Source: JACVRW01 sp963751835
GTDB taxonomy: Bacteria > Actinomycetota > Thermoleophilia > Solirubrobacterales > Thermoleophilaceae
Direction: 5' to 3'
Length of the DNA: 64,000 nt
Assembly (NCBI GenBank): GCA_963751835.1
Contig: CAVVWD010000009.1
Span: forward strand, 1 to 64,000
Shown: piece after piece, positions 17,883 through 24,945 of the stretch
Position numbering within the stretch: the first letter of the stretch is position 1
How the letters are laid out: each line of letters begins with the position of its first letter
The notes under the pieces: generated by a model
The model's database searches: none
The model's input: only the letters and a program-made list of their open reading frames with translations
What the model was told of the DNA's origin: nothing
Made by a program: the position numbers and the translations under genes

Positions 17883-19634
17883 TCATGCCGCCGCCAACAG
17901 TTCTTCCGCGTGCCGGCGCGCCGCGCCGTCGCCGGCATCGGCGCCGAGCATCCGCACCAGCTCCTCGACGACACCCTCCCCTTCGAGAGCCTCGACCGTC
18001 GTGAGGGCGGTCTTCCCGGCCGCCGACTTCTCGATCCGGAAGTGGCTCCCAGCCAGCGACGCGATCTGCGGCAGGTGGGTGATGCAGAGCACCTGGCGGG
18101 CTTCGGCGAGCAGCCGCAGGCGCTCTCCTACCGCTCGAGCGGTCTGACCGCCGACACCGGCGTCAACCTCGTCGAACACGAGCGTGCGTGACTCGCCCAG
18201 GCCCGCCACGGTCATGAGCGCGAGCATCACGCGGGAGAGCTCGCCACCGGACGCGGCCTCACGGATCGGCGCCGGCGCCACGCCCGGGTTGGGACCGAGC
18301 AGGAACTCGACGTGGTCGGCGCCGGAGGGCCCGGTGTCGCCGCCCGACGCGCCGACATCGCCGTCCGCCGCGCCGGCGTCCCTGTCCGAGCCAGGACCGC
18401 CGCCGCGCGCCTCGACGGCGACCTCGAAGCCGGCGCCCTCCATGGCGAGTGCGGCGAGCTCCTCCCGCACGCGCTTGGCGAGCCGGGGCGCCGCCTTGCG
18501 GCGGGCCTTCCCCAGTTTCGCGGCGAGTGCGTCCCGCTCCCGGGTGGCCTCCGCCAGCGCCGCCTCGGCCCGCTCGGTCTCGACCTCCGCGCGCGCGAGC
18601 CGGTCGCGTTCGGCGCGGCAGCGCTCGGCGTGGTCGAGGACCGCGCGGACGCTCCCGCCGTGCTTGCGCTCGAGCCGGTCGTAGAGCTCGAGCCGCTCCT
18701 CGACCTCGTTCAGCCGCCCCGGCTCGCCTTCGAGCGAGTCGGCGTAGCGGCGCAGCTCCAGACCGAGGTCCTCGGCCTCGAGCCGAAGCGCGGCGAGGCG
18801 CTCGGCCAGCCGGTCGAGCTCGGGATCGACGCCCCCGACCGGCTGGGCGAGCCGCTCGGCCTCCGCCAGCAGCGCGGCGGCGCCCCCCTCCCCCGCGGCG
18901 GGAGCGATTGCCTCTGCACCGCCCGCCGCAGCCGCGAGCAGGCCGTCCAGCGCGCGCAGGCGCCCGCGCTCGGCGACGAGCGCGCCCTTATCGGTCTCGC
19001 TCGGCCCGAGCGTCTCGATCTCCTCGATCTCGAACGCGAGCAGGTCGAGATCACGGTCGCGGGTGCCGGCGAGCCCGCGCAGCTCGGCAAGCTCACGCCC
19101 GAGCCCGCGGACGCGGCGATGCGCATCCGCGAGCCGCGCCCGCAGCGCGAGCTGCTCTCGCCCGCAGAAGCCGTCGAGCAGGTCCAGCTGCGCCGACGCG
19201 AGCGTCAGCTTGCGGTGCTCGTGCTGGCCGAAGAACGCCACCAGGCGGCCGCCGAGCGCCTGGAGATCGCCCGCCGTGGCCGAGCGACCCTGGACGAACG
19301 CGCGCGTACGCCCCTCCGAGCTGACCCGCCGCGCCAGCACGACCTCGGCGGGCACCCCGCCGTCGAGCTCCTCGATTCGCACGCGCAGCTCGGCGAGCTC
19401 CGGCTCGTCCAGCAGGGCCCGGGGCAGCTCGAAGACCCCCTCGACGTAGGCCTCCCGAGCGCCGGGCCGCACGATGCCCGGGCGCGGCCTGCCACCCAGC
19501 AGCAGATCGAGAGCGTGCGCGAGGACCGTCTTACCTGCGCCCGTCTCCCCGGTGATCGCGGTGAGGTCCGCGCCCGGGCGCAGCTCGGCCCTCTCGATCA
19601 AGAGCAGGTTCTCTATCCGCAGCTCGAGCAGCAC
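17883..19634 (-). CDS. recN: DNA repair protein RecN (SMC-like ATPase)
   Basis: 583 aa. SMC-type ATPase for double-strand break repair. Walker A ITGETGAGKTVLAHALD near residues 28-40, two long coiled-coil arms, then the ABC signature SGGELSRVMLAL and Walker B TLVFDEVDAGVGGQTA. An Asp/Gly-rich insert (GGGPGSDRDAGAADGDVGAS) precedes the second ATPase half and is unusually low complexity. Third gene in tlyA-nadK-recN. I see no LexA-type GAAC-N4-GTTC box upstream, although recN is SOS-controlled in some bacteria. Confidence 0.95.
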   Translation of the reverse strand: MLLELRIENLLLIERAELRPGADLTAITGETGAGKTVLAHALDLLLGGRPRPGIVRPGAREAYVEGVFELPRALLDEPELAELRVRIEELDGGVPAEVVLARRVSSEGRTRAFVQGRSATAGDLQALGGRLVAFFGQHEHRKLTLASAQLDLLDGFCGREQLALRARLADAHRRVRGLGRELAELRGLAGTRDRDLDLLAFEIEEIETLGPSETDKGALVAERGRLRALDGLLAAAAGGAEAIAPAAGEGGAAALLAEAERLAQPVGGVDPELDRLAERLAALRLEAEDLGLELRRYADSLEGEPGRLNEVEERLELYDRLERKHGGSVRAVLDHAERCRAERDRLARAEVETERAEAALAEATRERDALAAKLGKARRKAAPRLAKRVREELAALAMEGAGFEVAVEARGGGPGSDRDAGAADGDVGASGGDTGPSGADHVEFLLGPNPGVAPAPIREAASGGELSRVMLALMTVAGLGESRTLVFDEVDAGVGGQTARAVGERLRLLAEARQVLCITHLPQIASLAGSHFRIEKSAAGKTALTTVEALEGEGVVEELVRMLGADAGDGAARRHAEELLAAA

Positions 19635-19706
19635 GCAGGCAGGTCTACCAGCGCCACCCGACGGAGCCGCCCGCCTGTTACGCGCCCGTGCGCAAACTGC
19701 GCGACT

Positions 19707-20567
19707 TCAGTAGGAGAGACGTCCGAACTTGTCGCGGAGCCGGTGGTAGAAGGTGGCGCCCGGGGCCTGTGCGAGCAGCGCCCGGTCCTCCTCGAAGCGG
19801 ATCGCCACGCTCCCCTCCGGCTCGAGCAGCCCGGCAACCCGGCCGTCCGTGATCACGTCCACGTCCTCCTCGCGCGAGCGGTTCTGCACCTCGAGGAGGT
19901 CGCCGGGCGCGACCACAAGGACCCGCGCGGTGAGCGTGTGCGGGGCGATGAACGAGACCACGAAGCCCTCCACGCCCCAGGCCAGGACCGGGCCTCCGTT
20001 GGCGAGGTTGTAGCCCGTGGAGCCCGCCGGCGTCGACACCACGAGGCCGTCGCAGCGGACCTCGCCGAGCTCCTCGCCAGTGACCGAGTACGCCAGCTCG
20101 GCAACCCGCCCGTTCTGGCGCCGGTGAAAGGACATGTCGTTGAGCGCCAGCTGCTCACCGCCCCCGGTCTCTGCCACGAGCGCGGGAAGCTCCATCACAT
20201 CGAACTCGCCGGCCAGCGCGTGGCGGAGGCCCTCCTCGAGCTCCCACGGCTCGATCGTGGCGAGGAAGCCGATTGCCCCGTAGTTGACCGCGAACACCGG
20301 GACCCGGGTTCCCGCGTAGCGGCGCAGGGTCGAGAGGATGGTGCCGTCGCCGCCCAGCACGAGCGCGAGCTCGGCGAGCCCGTCCGGGTCGTCGTCGAGC
20401 TTGAGTCCCTCACCCGCGGCGAGGTTGTGCTTGCGCGCCTCGTCGGGGGAGACGTGCACCCCCACCCCGGCCTCCCGGGCCAGCTCGAGCACCCGCGCGA
20501 GCGCGCCGCCCGTGTCGTGGGTCCGGGTATGGCTGAAGATCGTGATCGCCTTGGGCCGGCCGCTCAC
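19707..20567 (-). CDS. nadK: NAD kinase
   Basis: 286 aa from GTG 20567, which overlaps the tlyA stop as GTGA. Phosphorylates NAD to NADP. The GGDGT motif is in LVLGGDGTILSTLRRY, the substrate loop in LNDMSFHR, and the conserved glycine-rich motif is STPAGSTGYNLANGGP. FAVNYGAIGFL is typical of bacterial NadK. Coupled with tlyA upstream and 72 bp before recN. Confidence 0.95.
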   Translation of the reverse strand: MSGRPKAITIFSHTRTHDTGGALARVLELAREAGVGVHVSPDEARKHNLAAGEGLKLDDDPDGLAELALVLGGDGTILSTLRRYAGTRVPVFAVNYGAIGFLATIEPWELEEGLRHALAGEFDVMELPALVAETGGGEQLALNDMSFHRRQNGRVAELAYSVTGEELGEVRCDGLVVSTPAGSTGYNLANGGPVLAWGVEGFVVSFIAPHTLTARVLVVAPGDLLEVQNRSREEDVDVITDGRVAGLLEPEGSVAIRFEEDRALLAQAPGATFYHRLRDKFGRLSY

Positions 20568-21352
20568 GGCTCCGCCATTCGAGCCGCGACTTCGAGATCC
20601 TCCAGCGCGCCGGGCCGGCCCGCTTCGGCAAGCCACACGAAGCTCTCGCGGTTGCCGGCCGGCCCCGGGAGCCCCGACCCCGCGTAGCCGAGGACCGCCA
20701 CCCCCAGCTCGGAGCGCGCCCGCTCGCCCACCGCGACCAGCGCGGCACGGCGGTCGGCCGCCAAGCGCACCACGCCGCCCTTCCCGACCCGCTCGCGACC
20801 CACCTCGAACTGGGGCTTGACCATCGCGAGGCAGTCGAAGGCCGGGGCCGCGCAGGCGAGCACGGCCGGCAGGACCTTGGTGAGCGAGATGAACGAGACG
20901 TCCACAGCGATCAGATCGGGCGCGAACGGAAGCTCGTCCGGAACGAGCCAGCGGGCATTGCGGCGCTCGATCACGGTGACGCGCTCGTCGTTCCTCAGCC
21001 GCCAGTGGAGCTCTCCGTAGGCCACGTCGAGCGCCACAACTGCGGCCGCGCCACGCTGGAGGAGGCAATCCGTGAAACCGCCGGTCGACGCCCCGACGTC
21101 GAGGGCGAGGCGGCCGGCGGGATCGACCCGGAAGGCGTCGAGCGCGTTCGCGAGCTTGATGCCGCCGCGGGACACGAACGGCGGCGCCTCGGCCACGGCG
21201 ACGTCGGCGTCCTCGGCCACCAGCTCTCCAGGTTTGCGCGCCGGCCGCCCGCTCACCTGCACATCCCCGGCGATCACCGCGGCCGCCGCGCGCGAGCGTG
21301 ACTCGTACAGCCCGCGATCGGCCAGCAGGTTGTCGAGCCGGCGCTTCGTCAC
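20564..21352 (-). CDS. tlyA: TlyA family rRNA (cytidine-2'-O)-methyltransferase
   Basis: 262 aa from GTG 21352 (VTKRRLDNLLADRG). An N-terminal S4 RNA-binding domain (LDNLLADRGLYESRSRAAAAV ... VQVSGRPARKPGELV) is fused to an FtsJ-like Rossmann methyltransferase with the SAM site ALDVGASTGGFTDCLL and the catalytic lysines in ISLTKVLP and MVKPQFEVGRE. Family members 2'-O-methylate cytidines in 16S and 23S rRNA and affect capreomycin susceptibility. First gene of the operon; a perfect Crp-type palindrome lies 25 bp upstream of its start. Confidence 0.94.
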   Translation of the reverse strand: MTKRRLDNLLADRGLYESRSRAAAAVIAGDVQVSGRPARKPGELVAEDADVAVAEAPPFVSRGGIKLANALDAFRVDPAGRLALDVGASTGGFTDCLLQRGAAAVVALDVAYGELHWRLRNDERVTVIERRNARWLVPDELPFAPDLIAVDVSFISLTKVLPAVLACAAPAFDCLAMVKPQFEVGRERVGKGGVVRLAADRRAALVAVGERARSELGVAVLGYAGSGLPGPAGNRESFVWLAEAGRPGALEDLEVAARMAEP

Positions 21353-21376
21353 GGGCGCAGAGTACCCCCGCAAGCC

Positions 21377-21396
21377 TGTGTGACCGACATCACACA
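21377..21396. promoter_or_regulatory. Crp/Fnr-family operator in the tlyA divergent promoter
   Basis: TGTGTGA at 21377-21383 and TCACACA at 21390-21396 flank a 6-bp spacer; this contains a perfect TGTGA-N6-TCACA core, and one more flanking base pair (C76/G97) is symmetric. It is central in the 76-bp gap between tlyA (start 21352, minus) and a membrane protein gene (start 21429, plus). The match is to the consensus of cAMP receptor protein homologues; which regulator binds is not known. Confidence 0.7.
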
Positions 21397-21428
21397 GCGC
21401 TGACCTACCGAGCGTAACCTCGAACTCG

Positions 21429-21788
21429 ATGACCGTTTTGAGGCTCATCTCACCTGCGGCACGGGCGGGCCTGCTCATCGCCGCCGGTATCGGGTTGATC
21501 GTGGCACCGCTGCTGTGGCAGATCGGCCCCGCCCCGATCATCACCGGGATCGTCATCGGCGCGCTCGCGATCGAGCTCGGGCTCGCCGGCACCGAGACGG
21601 AGGGCCGCGGAACGCTCCCGGTCTCCGCTCAGGCGGTCTACGACCGAGGGCTCGCGCTCGGACTCCTGCTCGTCGCGCTCATCTTCGGGCTCGCCGACGA
21701 GATGGAGGCGCTGCTCGTGTTCGCGTTGGCCGGCGTCCTGGCCCTCGTCGTGACCTCGATTACGCGCTACAGCGCGACCCCGGCCTAG
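21429..21788 (+). CDS. Four-helix membrane protein of unknown function
   Basis: 119 aa, start ATG 21429. Four hydrophobic segments fill the protein, at about residues 13-30 (LLIAAGIGLIVAPLLW), 36-52, 72-90 (GLALGLLLVALIFGLAD) and 93-112, with an acidic short loop (GTETEGRG) in the middle. No family is recognised with certainty; the layout resembles small SPW-repeat-like membrane proteins. It is divergent from tlyA and shares the Crp-type site; a rho-independent terminator follows 53 bp downstream. Confidence 0.7.
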   Translation: MTVLRLISPAARAGLLIAAGIGLIVAPLLWQIGPAPIITGIVIGALAIELGLAGTETEGRGTLPVSAQAVYDRGLALGLLLVALIFGLADEMEALLVFALAGVLALVVTSITRYSATPA

Positions 21789-21841
21789 GAAAACTTCCCC
21801 TCAAAGACGCATCACACATATCGCATCACTCCTCCCTCAGG

Positions 21842-21873
21842 AACGGCCCTCGGAAACGGGGGTCGTTTCTTTT
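21842..21873 (+). terminator. Rho-independent terminator after the membrane protein gene
   Basis: Stem AACGGCCCTCG / CGGGGGTCGTT (11 bp with G-U pairs), GAAA tetraloop, followed by TCTTTT. Placed 53 bp after the stop of the 21429-21788 gene. Confidence 0.75.
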
Positions 21874-21924
21874 GGCTCAACCATGCGGGTTTGCTGGGAG
21901 TCCGGTGCGGGAGACCTGCTCCTC

Positions 21925-21945
21925 ATGACACATCGATGACACATC
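21925..21945. repeat. Tandem ATGACACATC motif, left copy
   Basis: ATGACACATC-G-ATGACACATC, two perfect head-to-tail decamers with a one-base spacer, period 11 bp (one helical turn). A degenerate pair with the same spacing occurs at 22634-22654. Both lie inside the repeat-bounded element; arm-type recombinase sites are one possibility. Confidence 0.7.
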
Positions 21946-21956
21946 AGAACGCGAAA

Positions 21957-21976
21957 CGGCCCACCGAAGGGGGCCG
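21957..21976 (-). terminator. Probable terminator of the integrase remnant
   Basis: On the minus strand CGGCCC / GGGCCG arms with inner CC/GG pairs and a short TTC-centred loop, followed by TTTCGCGTTCT. It lies about 30 bp downstream of the integrase fragment's stop. A second perfect dyad, AGATCCAG-ac-CTGGATCT, lies at 21990-22007 and includes that stop codon. Confidence 0.5.
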
Positions 21977-22005
21977 CTGCGAGCCGGATAGATCCAGACC
22001 TGGAT

Positions 22006-22239
22006 CTAAGTACCGAGCTTACGGGCACGCTCCCCACGCGCCTGCCTGATCGCCGCCTCGGGGTCGATCACATCCGGGCCGAGTTCCTTGATCAGGTGCT
22101 CGTAGTGCTCCCACAGGATCGCGGTCGTGTGCCCAAGCCGACCGGCCACGTAGCCTAGACCAAACTCAGGCGGCGACCCGGAGCGGATCGCCGCCTGGTC
22201 GGTCCTCAGGCACTCGCCGGTGCCCCGGCGAGGACTTCC
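22006..22239 (-). pseudogene. C-terminal fragment of a tyrosine recombinase (integrase)
   Basis: A minus-strand frame of 78 codons bounded by a TAA at 22240-22242 and ending in TAG at 22006. It reads PPEFGLGYVAGRLGHTTAIL then WEHYEHLIKELGPDVIDP and RQARGERARKLGT. The YVAGRLGHTT...HYEHL block matches the last catalytic stretch of phage-type tyrosine integrases (the Leu-Gly-His box and nucleophile Tyr). The core-binding domain and the Arg and His-x-x-Arg catalytic parts are missing, so it is non-functional. Its 5' end overlaps a different small ORF. Confidence 0.7.
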
Positions 22240-22421
22240 TTAGCCTCGATCGTTATCGCGTGTCGGTTCTCGTGCCACTGAGTGGTTGCGAACGATCCGG
22301 TGCGAAAGGTTGCGTGGACCACCTTGGGGGTGGGGCTACTGTAAAAGCTGCCGACCACATAGGACCACGTCTGGTCATCGGAGGTCCCGCCTTCTCCTTC
22401 ACGACGGTTGATGTAGGGCAT
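22206..22421 (-). CDS. Small ORF with strong ribosome binding site, unknown function
   Basis: 71 aa (MPYINRREGEGGTSDDQTWS...HAITIEAKEVLAGAPASA). A near-ideal Shine-Dalgarno AGGAGG lies 7 nt before the ATG at 22421, which argues that it is or was translated. The protein is hydrophilic, has no membrane segment, and contains short beta-type runs (WSYVVGSFYSSPTPKVVHATFR). I do not recognise a family. It is inside the decayed integrative element and its 3' end overlaps the integrase remnant by 34 bp, so it is probably an element gene. Confidence 0.5.
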   Translation of the reverse strand: MPYINRREGEGGTSDDQTWSYVVGSFYSSPTPKVVHATFRTGSFATTQWHENRHAITIEAKEVLAGAPASA

Positions 22422-22972
22422 CCGAGGGCCTCCTCGGGTTGGCTTCCCGCTTTCTGTGTCTCACGGGTCTGTCCCGATGCTGGCTGAACACCAGCGCTTG
22501 GGTGTGACGTTGCTCACCCCTACGAGCGGCGCGGCGAGACCGCCAGCCGGAGCGCCGCAAACTAGGCGAGCGGGATCACGAGCGGTGGGACAGCCATGCC
22601 TGCGGCCTGAATGCGCTCGCGGCCACAGGATTCGTGACACATCCATGACACATGAGGGCGTTGCACGGGCTAAATCGCGGTGTGCGCGGCTTAGGCGTGC
22701 ATGGCTGCAGATTTGGTTTTGCAGAGCCCGATCTAGGCGATTCTGCGCGTGGCTTTGGTGGGCCGTCCCCCGGCCCGGGGAACCATCGACTTTTCCTCCC
22801 TCAGGAACGGCCTCGCTTCGGCGGGGTCGTTTCTTTGGGGTGATGTGCGGGGATTCGGCTGGTATGTCATCCCCAGCTGACGCTGCCGGAGGCGTCGATC
22901 AGTGAATGCACGACGAACGAACGCAGCGAGCAGCCGAGCCAGTGCCGGCAGCGCGGGATACTTGCCGCCGTC
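22422..22972. other. Gene-poor stretch inside and beside the mobile element remnant
   Basis: No convincing coding sequence. It contains the degenerate repeat pair GTGACACATC-C-ATGACACATG at 22634-22654, the right direct repeat from 22794, and the hairpin at 22806-22836. A minus-strand reading MCHESCGRERIQAAGMAVPP ending near 22560 might be a gene remnant but is too short to call. Confidence 0.5.
22806..22836 (+). terminator. Terminator-like hairpin in the right direct repeat
   Basis: Stem AACGGCCTCGC / GCGGGGTCGTT with a TTCG tetraloop, then TCTTT. It is a diverged copy of the hairpin at 21842 (same stem ends, different loop), 964 bp away. No plus-strand gene is immediately upstream. Confidence 0.65.
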
Positions 22973-23365
22973 GTGCACGCCGACGTGGAACTAGTGCGGG
23001 GAATCATCGAGGCACTGAACCGGAGTGACGTCGATGGGATGCTGACGCAAATGCACCCCGACTTCGAGTGGAGGCCGCTCGAGGCAAGCCCCGTCGCGCG
23101 GGTCTACCGCGGGCACGAGGACGTACGGCGCTATGTCGAGGACTGGCTTAGCACCTTTGAGAGCGTGCGGCTCGATCTCGAGGATCCGGTGGAGGTGGCC
23201 GATCGGGTGGTCGTAACGGTGCACGGCCACGGCCGCGGCCGGGCGAGCGGGGTGGAGCTCGCCACGCGCTTCTGTCAGGTGTGGACCCTGCGCGGCGGAA
23301 CGGCGGTCGGAATGGAGGAGTACGCCACTCGCGAGCAAGGGCTCGCCGTGCTCCGCTCGCGGTAG
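22973..23365 (+). CDS. SnoaL-like (NTF2 superfamily) protein
   Basis: 130 aa from GTG 22973. MHADVELVRGIIEALNRSDV then MLTQMHPDFEWRPLEAS, VYRGHEDVRRYVEDWLSTFE and a last HVFTLR-like strand (CQVWTLRGGTAVGMEEYATR) are the standard pattern of the SnoaL_2/NTF2-like family, close to small ketosteroid-isomerase-like proteins of actinobacteria. Reaction unknown. First gene after the mobile remnant, in line with osmC and the M42 peptidase. Confidence 0.85.
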   Translation: MHADVELVRGIIEALNRSDVDGMLTQMHPDFEWRPLEASPVARVYRGHEDVRRYVEDWLSTFESVRLDLEDPVEVADRVVVTVHGHGRGRASGVELATRFCQVWTLRGGTAVGMEEYATREQGLAVLRSR

Positions 23366-23406
23366 ACGACTCGGCTCCTAGCCCGCTCCGTAGACTCAGC
23401 GGCCGG

Positions 23407-23874
23407 ATGGCCGAGCACCGTTACGAGACCCAACTGCGCTGGAGCGGTTCCACCGGCCTCGGCTGGGAGAACTACGACCGCGAGCACACGATCACGGCGC
23501 CGCCCGCCGAGCCGGAGCTGCGGCTTACGACGGGCGAGTCTCAGGGCGATCCGGCCGTGCTCAATCCCGAGCAGCTGCTCGTGATGGCCGCGTCGTCCTG
23601 CCAGATGCTGTCCTTCCTCCATGCCGCGGCCAAGGCGCGCATCGACGTCGTCGAGTACGAGGACGAGGCAAGCGGCCTGATGCCGCTTGACGAGCAACCC
23701 GCGTGGATCACCGAGATCACGCTGCGGCCGCGCATCGTGATCGCCGGCGAGGCGAGCGAAGAGCGCGTCCGCAAGCTCGTGCAGACCGCCCACGAGTACT
23801 GCTACATCGCGAACAGCCTCAAGAGCGAGGTGGCGATCGAGCCGCGCATCGAGATCGGACAGGCGCAACTGTGA
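23407..23874 (+). CDS. OsmC family protein (peroxiredoxin-like)
   Basis: 155 aa from ATG 23407. OsmC/Ohr fold. The two reactive cysteines are in VMAASSCQMLSFLHAA (near residue 65) and HEYCYIANSLKS (near 136). LNPEQLLVMAASSC is the family hallmark. Such proteins reduce organic hydroperoxides with lipoyl or thiol cofactors. Its stop overlaps the start of the M42 peptidase gene (GTGA), so the two are translationally coupled. Confidence 0.92.
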   Translation: MAEHRYETQLRWSGSTGLGWENYDREHTITAPPAEPELRLTTGESQGDPAVLNPEQLLVMAASSCQMLSFLHAAAKARIDVVEYEDEASGLMPLDEQPAWITEITLRPRIVIAGEASEERVRKLVQTAHEYCYIANSLKSEVAIEPRIEIGQAQL

Positions 23875-24935
23875 GCGCGGTCCCGGAGCTGCTTCGGCGG
23901 CTCCTCACCACCCCGGGCGCGCCGGGGCAGGAGGCGGCGCCGGTCGCAGTGTGGCGCGAGGCCGCCGAGGAGTTCGCGTCATCCGTGAGCGTCGACCCGA
24001 TGGGCACGCCGGTCGCGCGCATCGACGGGCGCGGCGAGCATCCGCTCCTCGCCGTGGTGGGCCATATCGACGAGATCGCCGTCCTGGTCAGCTACGTGAC
24101 GAAGGAGGGCCAGCTCAAGGTCGTGTCGTCGGGCGGCTGGGACCCGCAGATCCTCGTGGGCCAGCGTGTGGAGGTCCTGACCCGGAACGGCCCCATCCCG
24201 GGTGTCTGCGGCCGCAAGCCGATCCACCTGCTCGAGAGCGAGGAGCGCAAGAAGGCAGTGGAGCTGAAGGGCCTGCACGTGGACATCGGCGCGAAGGACC
24301 GAGACGAGGCGCTCGGCCTGGTGCGCGAGGGCGACCCGGTCGTGATCGCCGCTGACCCCGTCGAGCTGCCGAACGGCAGGGCCGCGTCGCGCGCGTTCGA
24401 CAACCGCCTCGGTGTGTACGTCGCGCTCGAGGCGGCGCGCCGGGTGGCGGACGCCGGCGGCGGCGCCGGCCCCGTCGCGGCCGTCGCCGCGGTCCAGGAG
24501 GAGATCGGCACCCTTGGCGCCGCCGCCATGGCCTACGGCCTCCGGCCCGACGTGGCGATCGTCGTCGACGTGACCCACGCCTCCGACGCGCCGGGCGTCG
24601 ACGCCGGACAGGTCGGCGAGCACGGCCTCGGGGAGGGCCCGGTGCTGACGCGCGGGGCGATCGTGAGCGCGCGCGTGAACGAGCTGCTCGACGACGCGGC
24701 GGAGGCCGAGGGGATCACCATGAGGACCGAGGTCGCAGGGCGCGCGACCCACACCGACGCCGACTCGATCCACCTGAGCCGCATGGGCGTGCCGACCGCG
24801 GTCCTCTCGATCCCCCTGCGCTACATGCACTCGCCCGTCGAGGTGGTCGAGCTCGCCGACGTCGAGGCCGCGATCGCAGTGATCGCGGCATTCGCACTGC
24901 GGCTCGAGGCCGACACGAGCCTCGCGCGCTGGTAG
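23871..24935 (+). CDS. M42 family metallo-aminopeptidase
   Basis: 354 aa from GTG 23871. Tetrahedral-type M42 aminopeptidase/glutamyl aminopeptidase family. Metal ligands and catalytic residues are in order: H65 and D67 (AVVGHIDEIA), Asp in ASRAFDNRLGVY, the Glu pair in VQEEIGTLGAAAM, Asp in VVDVTHASDAPG and the final His in YMHSPVEVV. Degrades peptides in the cytoplasm, typically as a dodecamer. Ends 10 bp from the convergent dxs stop. Confidence 0.92.
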   Translation: MSAVPELLRRLLTTPGAPGQEAAPVAVWREAAEEFASSVSVDPMGTPVARIDGRGEHPLLAVVGHIDEIAVLVSYVTKEGQLKVVSSGGWDPQILVGQRVEVLTRNGPIPGVCGRKPIHLLESEERKKAVELKGLHVDIGAKDRDEALGLVREGDPVVIAADPVELPNGRAASRAFDNRLGVYVALEAARRVADAGGGAGPVAAVAAVQEEIGTLGAAAMAYGLRPDVAIVVDVTHASDAPGVDAGQVGEHGLGEGPVLTRGAIVSARVNELLDDAAEAEGITMRTEVAGRATHTDADSIHLSRMGVPTAVLSIPLRYMHSPVEVVELADVEAAIAVIAAFALRLEADTSLARW

Positions 24936-24945
24936 GCCCGAACAC

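Larger units (their letters stand above)
21830..22838. mobile_element. Decayed integrative element bounded by about 44-bp direct repeats
   Basis: The segments 21830-21873 and 22794-22837 are imperfect direct repeats. The first 19 bases (TCCTCCCTCAGGAACGGCC) are identical, and both continue into a terminator-like hairpin ending GGTCGTTTCTTT. Between them lie a tyrosine-recombinase C-terminal fragment, a small ORF, and two copies of a tandem ATGACACATC motif at opposite ends. This is what remains of an element that integrated at a terminator would look like, with the repeats as attL/attR. It splits dxs from tlyA, which are adjacent in many bacteria. Confidence 0.5.

Noticed and set aside
18312..20687. 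791-codon plus-strand open frame over recN and nadK
   Set aside because: Arg/Ala/Leu-rich shadow of two clear minus-strand genes.
21876..21925. tRNA or tmRNA gene at the mobile-element junction
   Set aside because: I looked for a T-loop, CCA end and anticodon stem on both strands and found none.
22503..22518. Second Crp-like site TGTGA-N6-TCACC upstream of the small ORF
   Set aside because: One mismatch in the core, little extended symmetry, and it lies in a decayed element 82 bp from the ORF; chance is likely.
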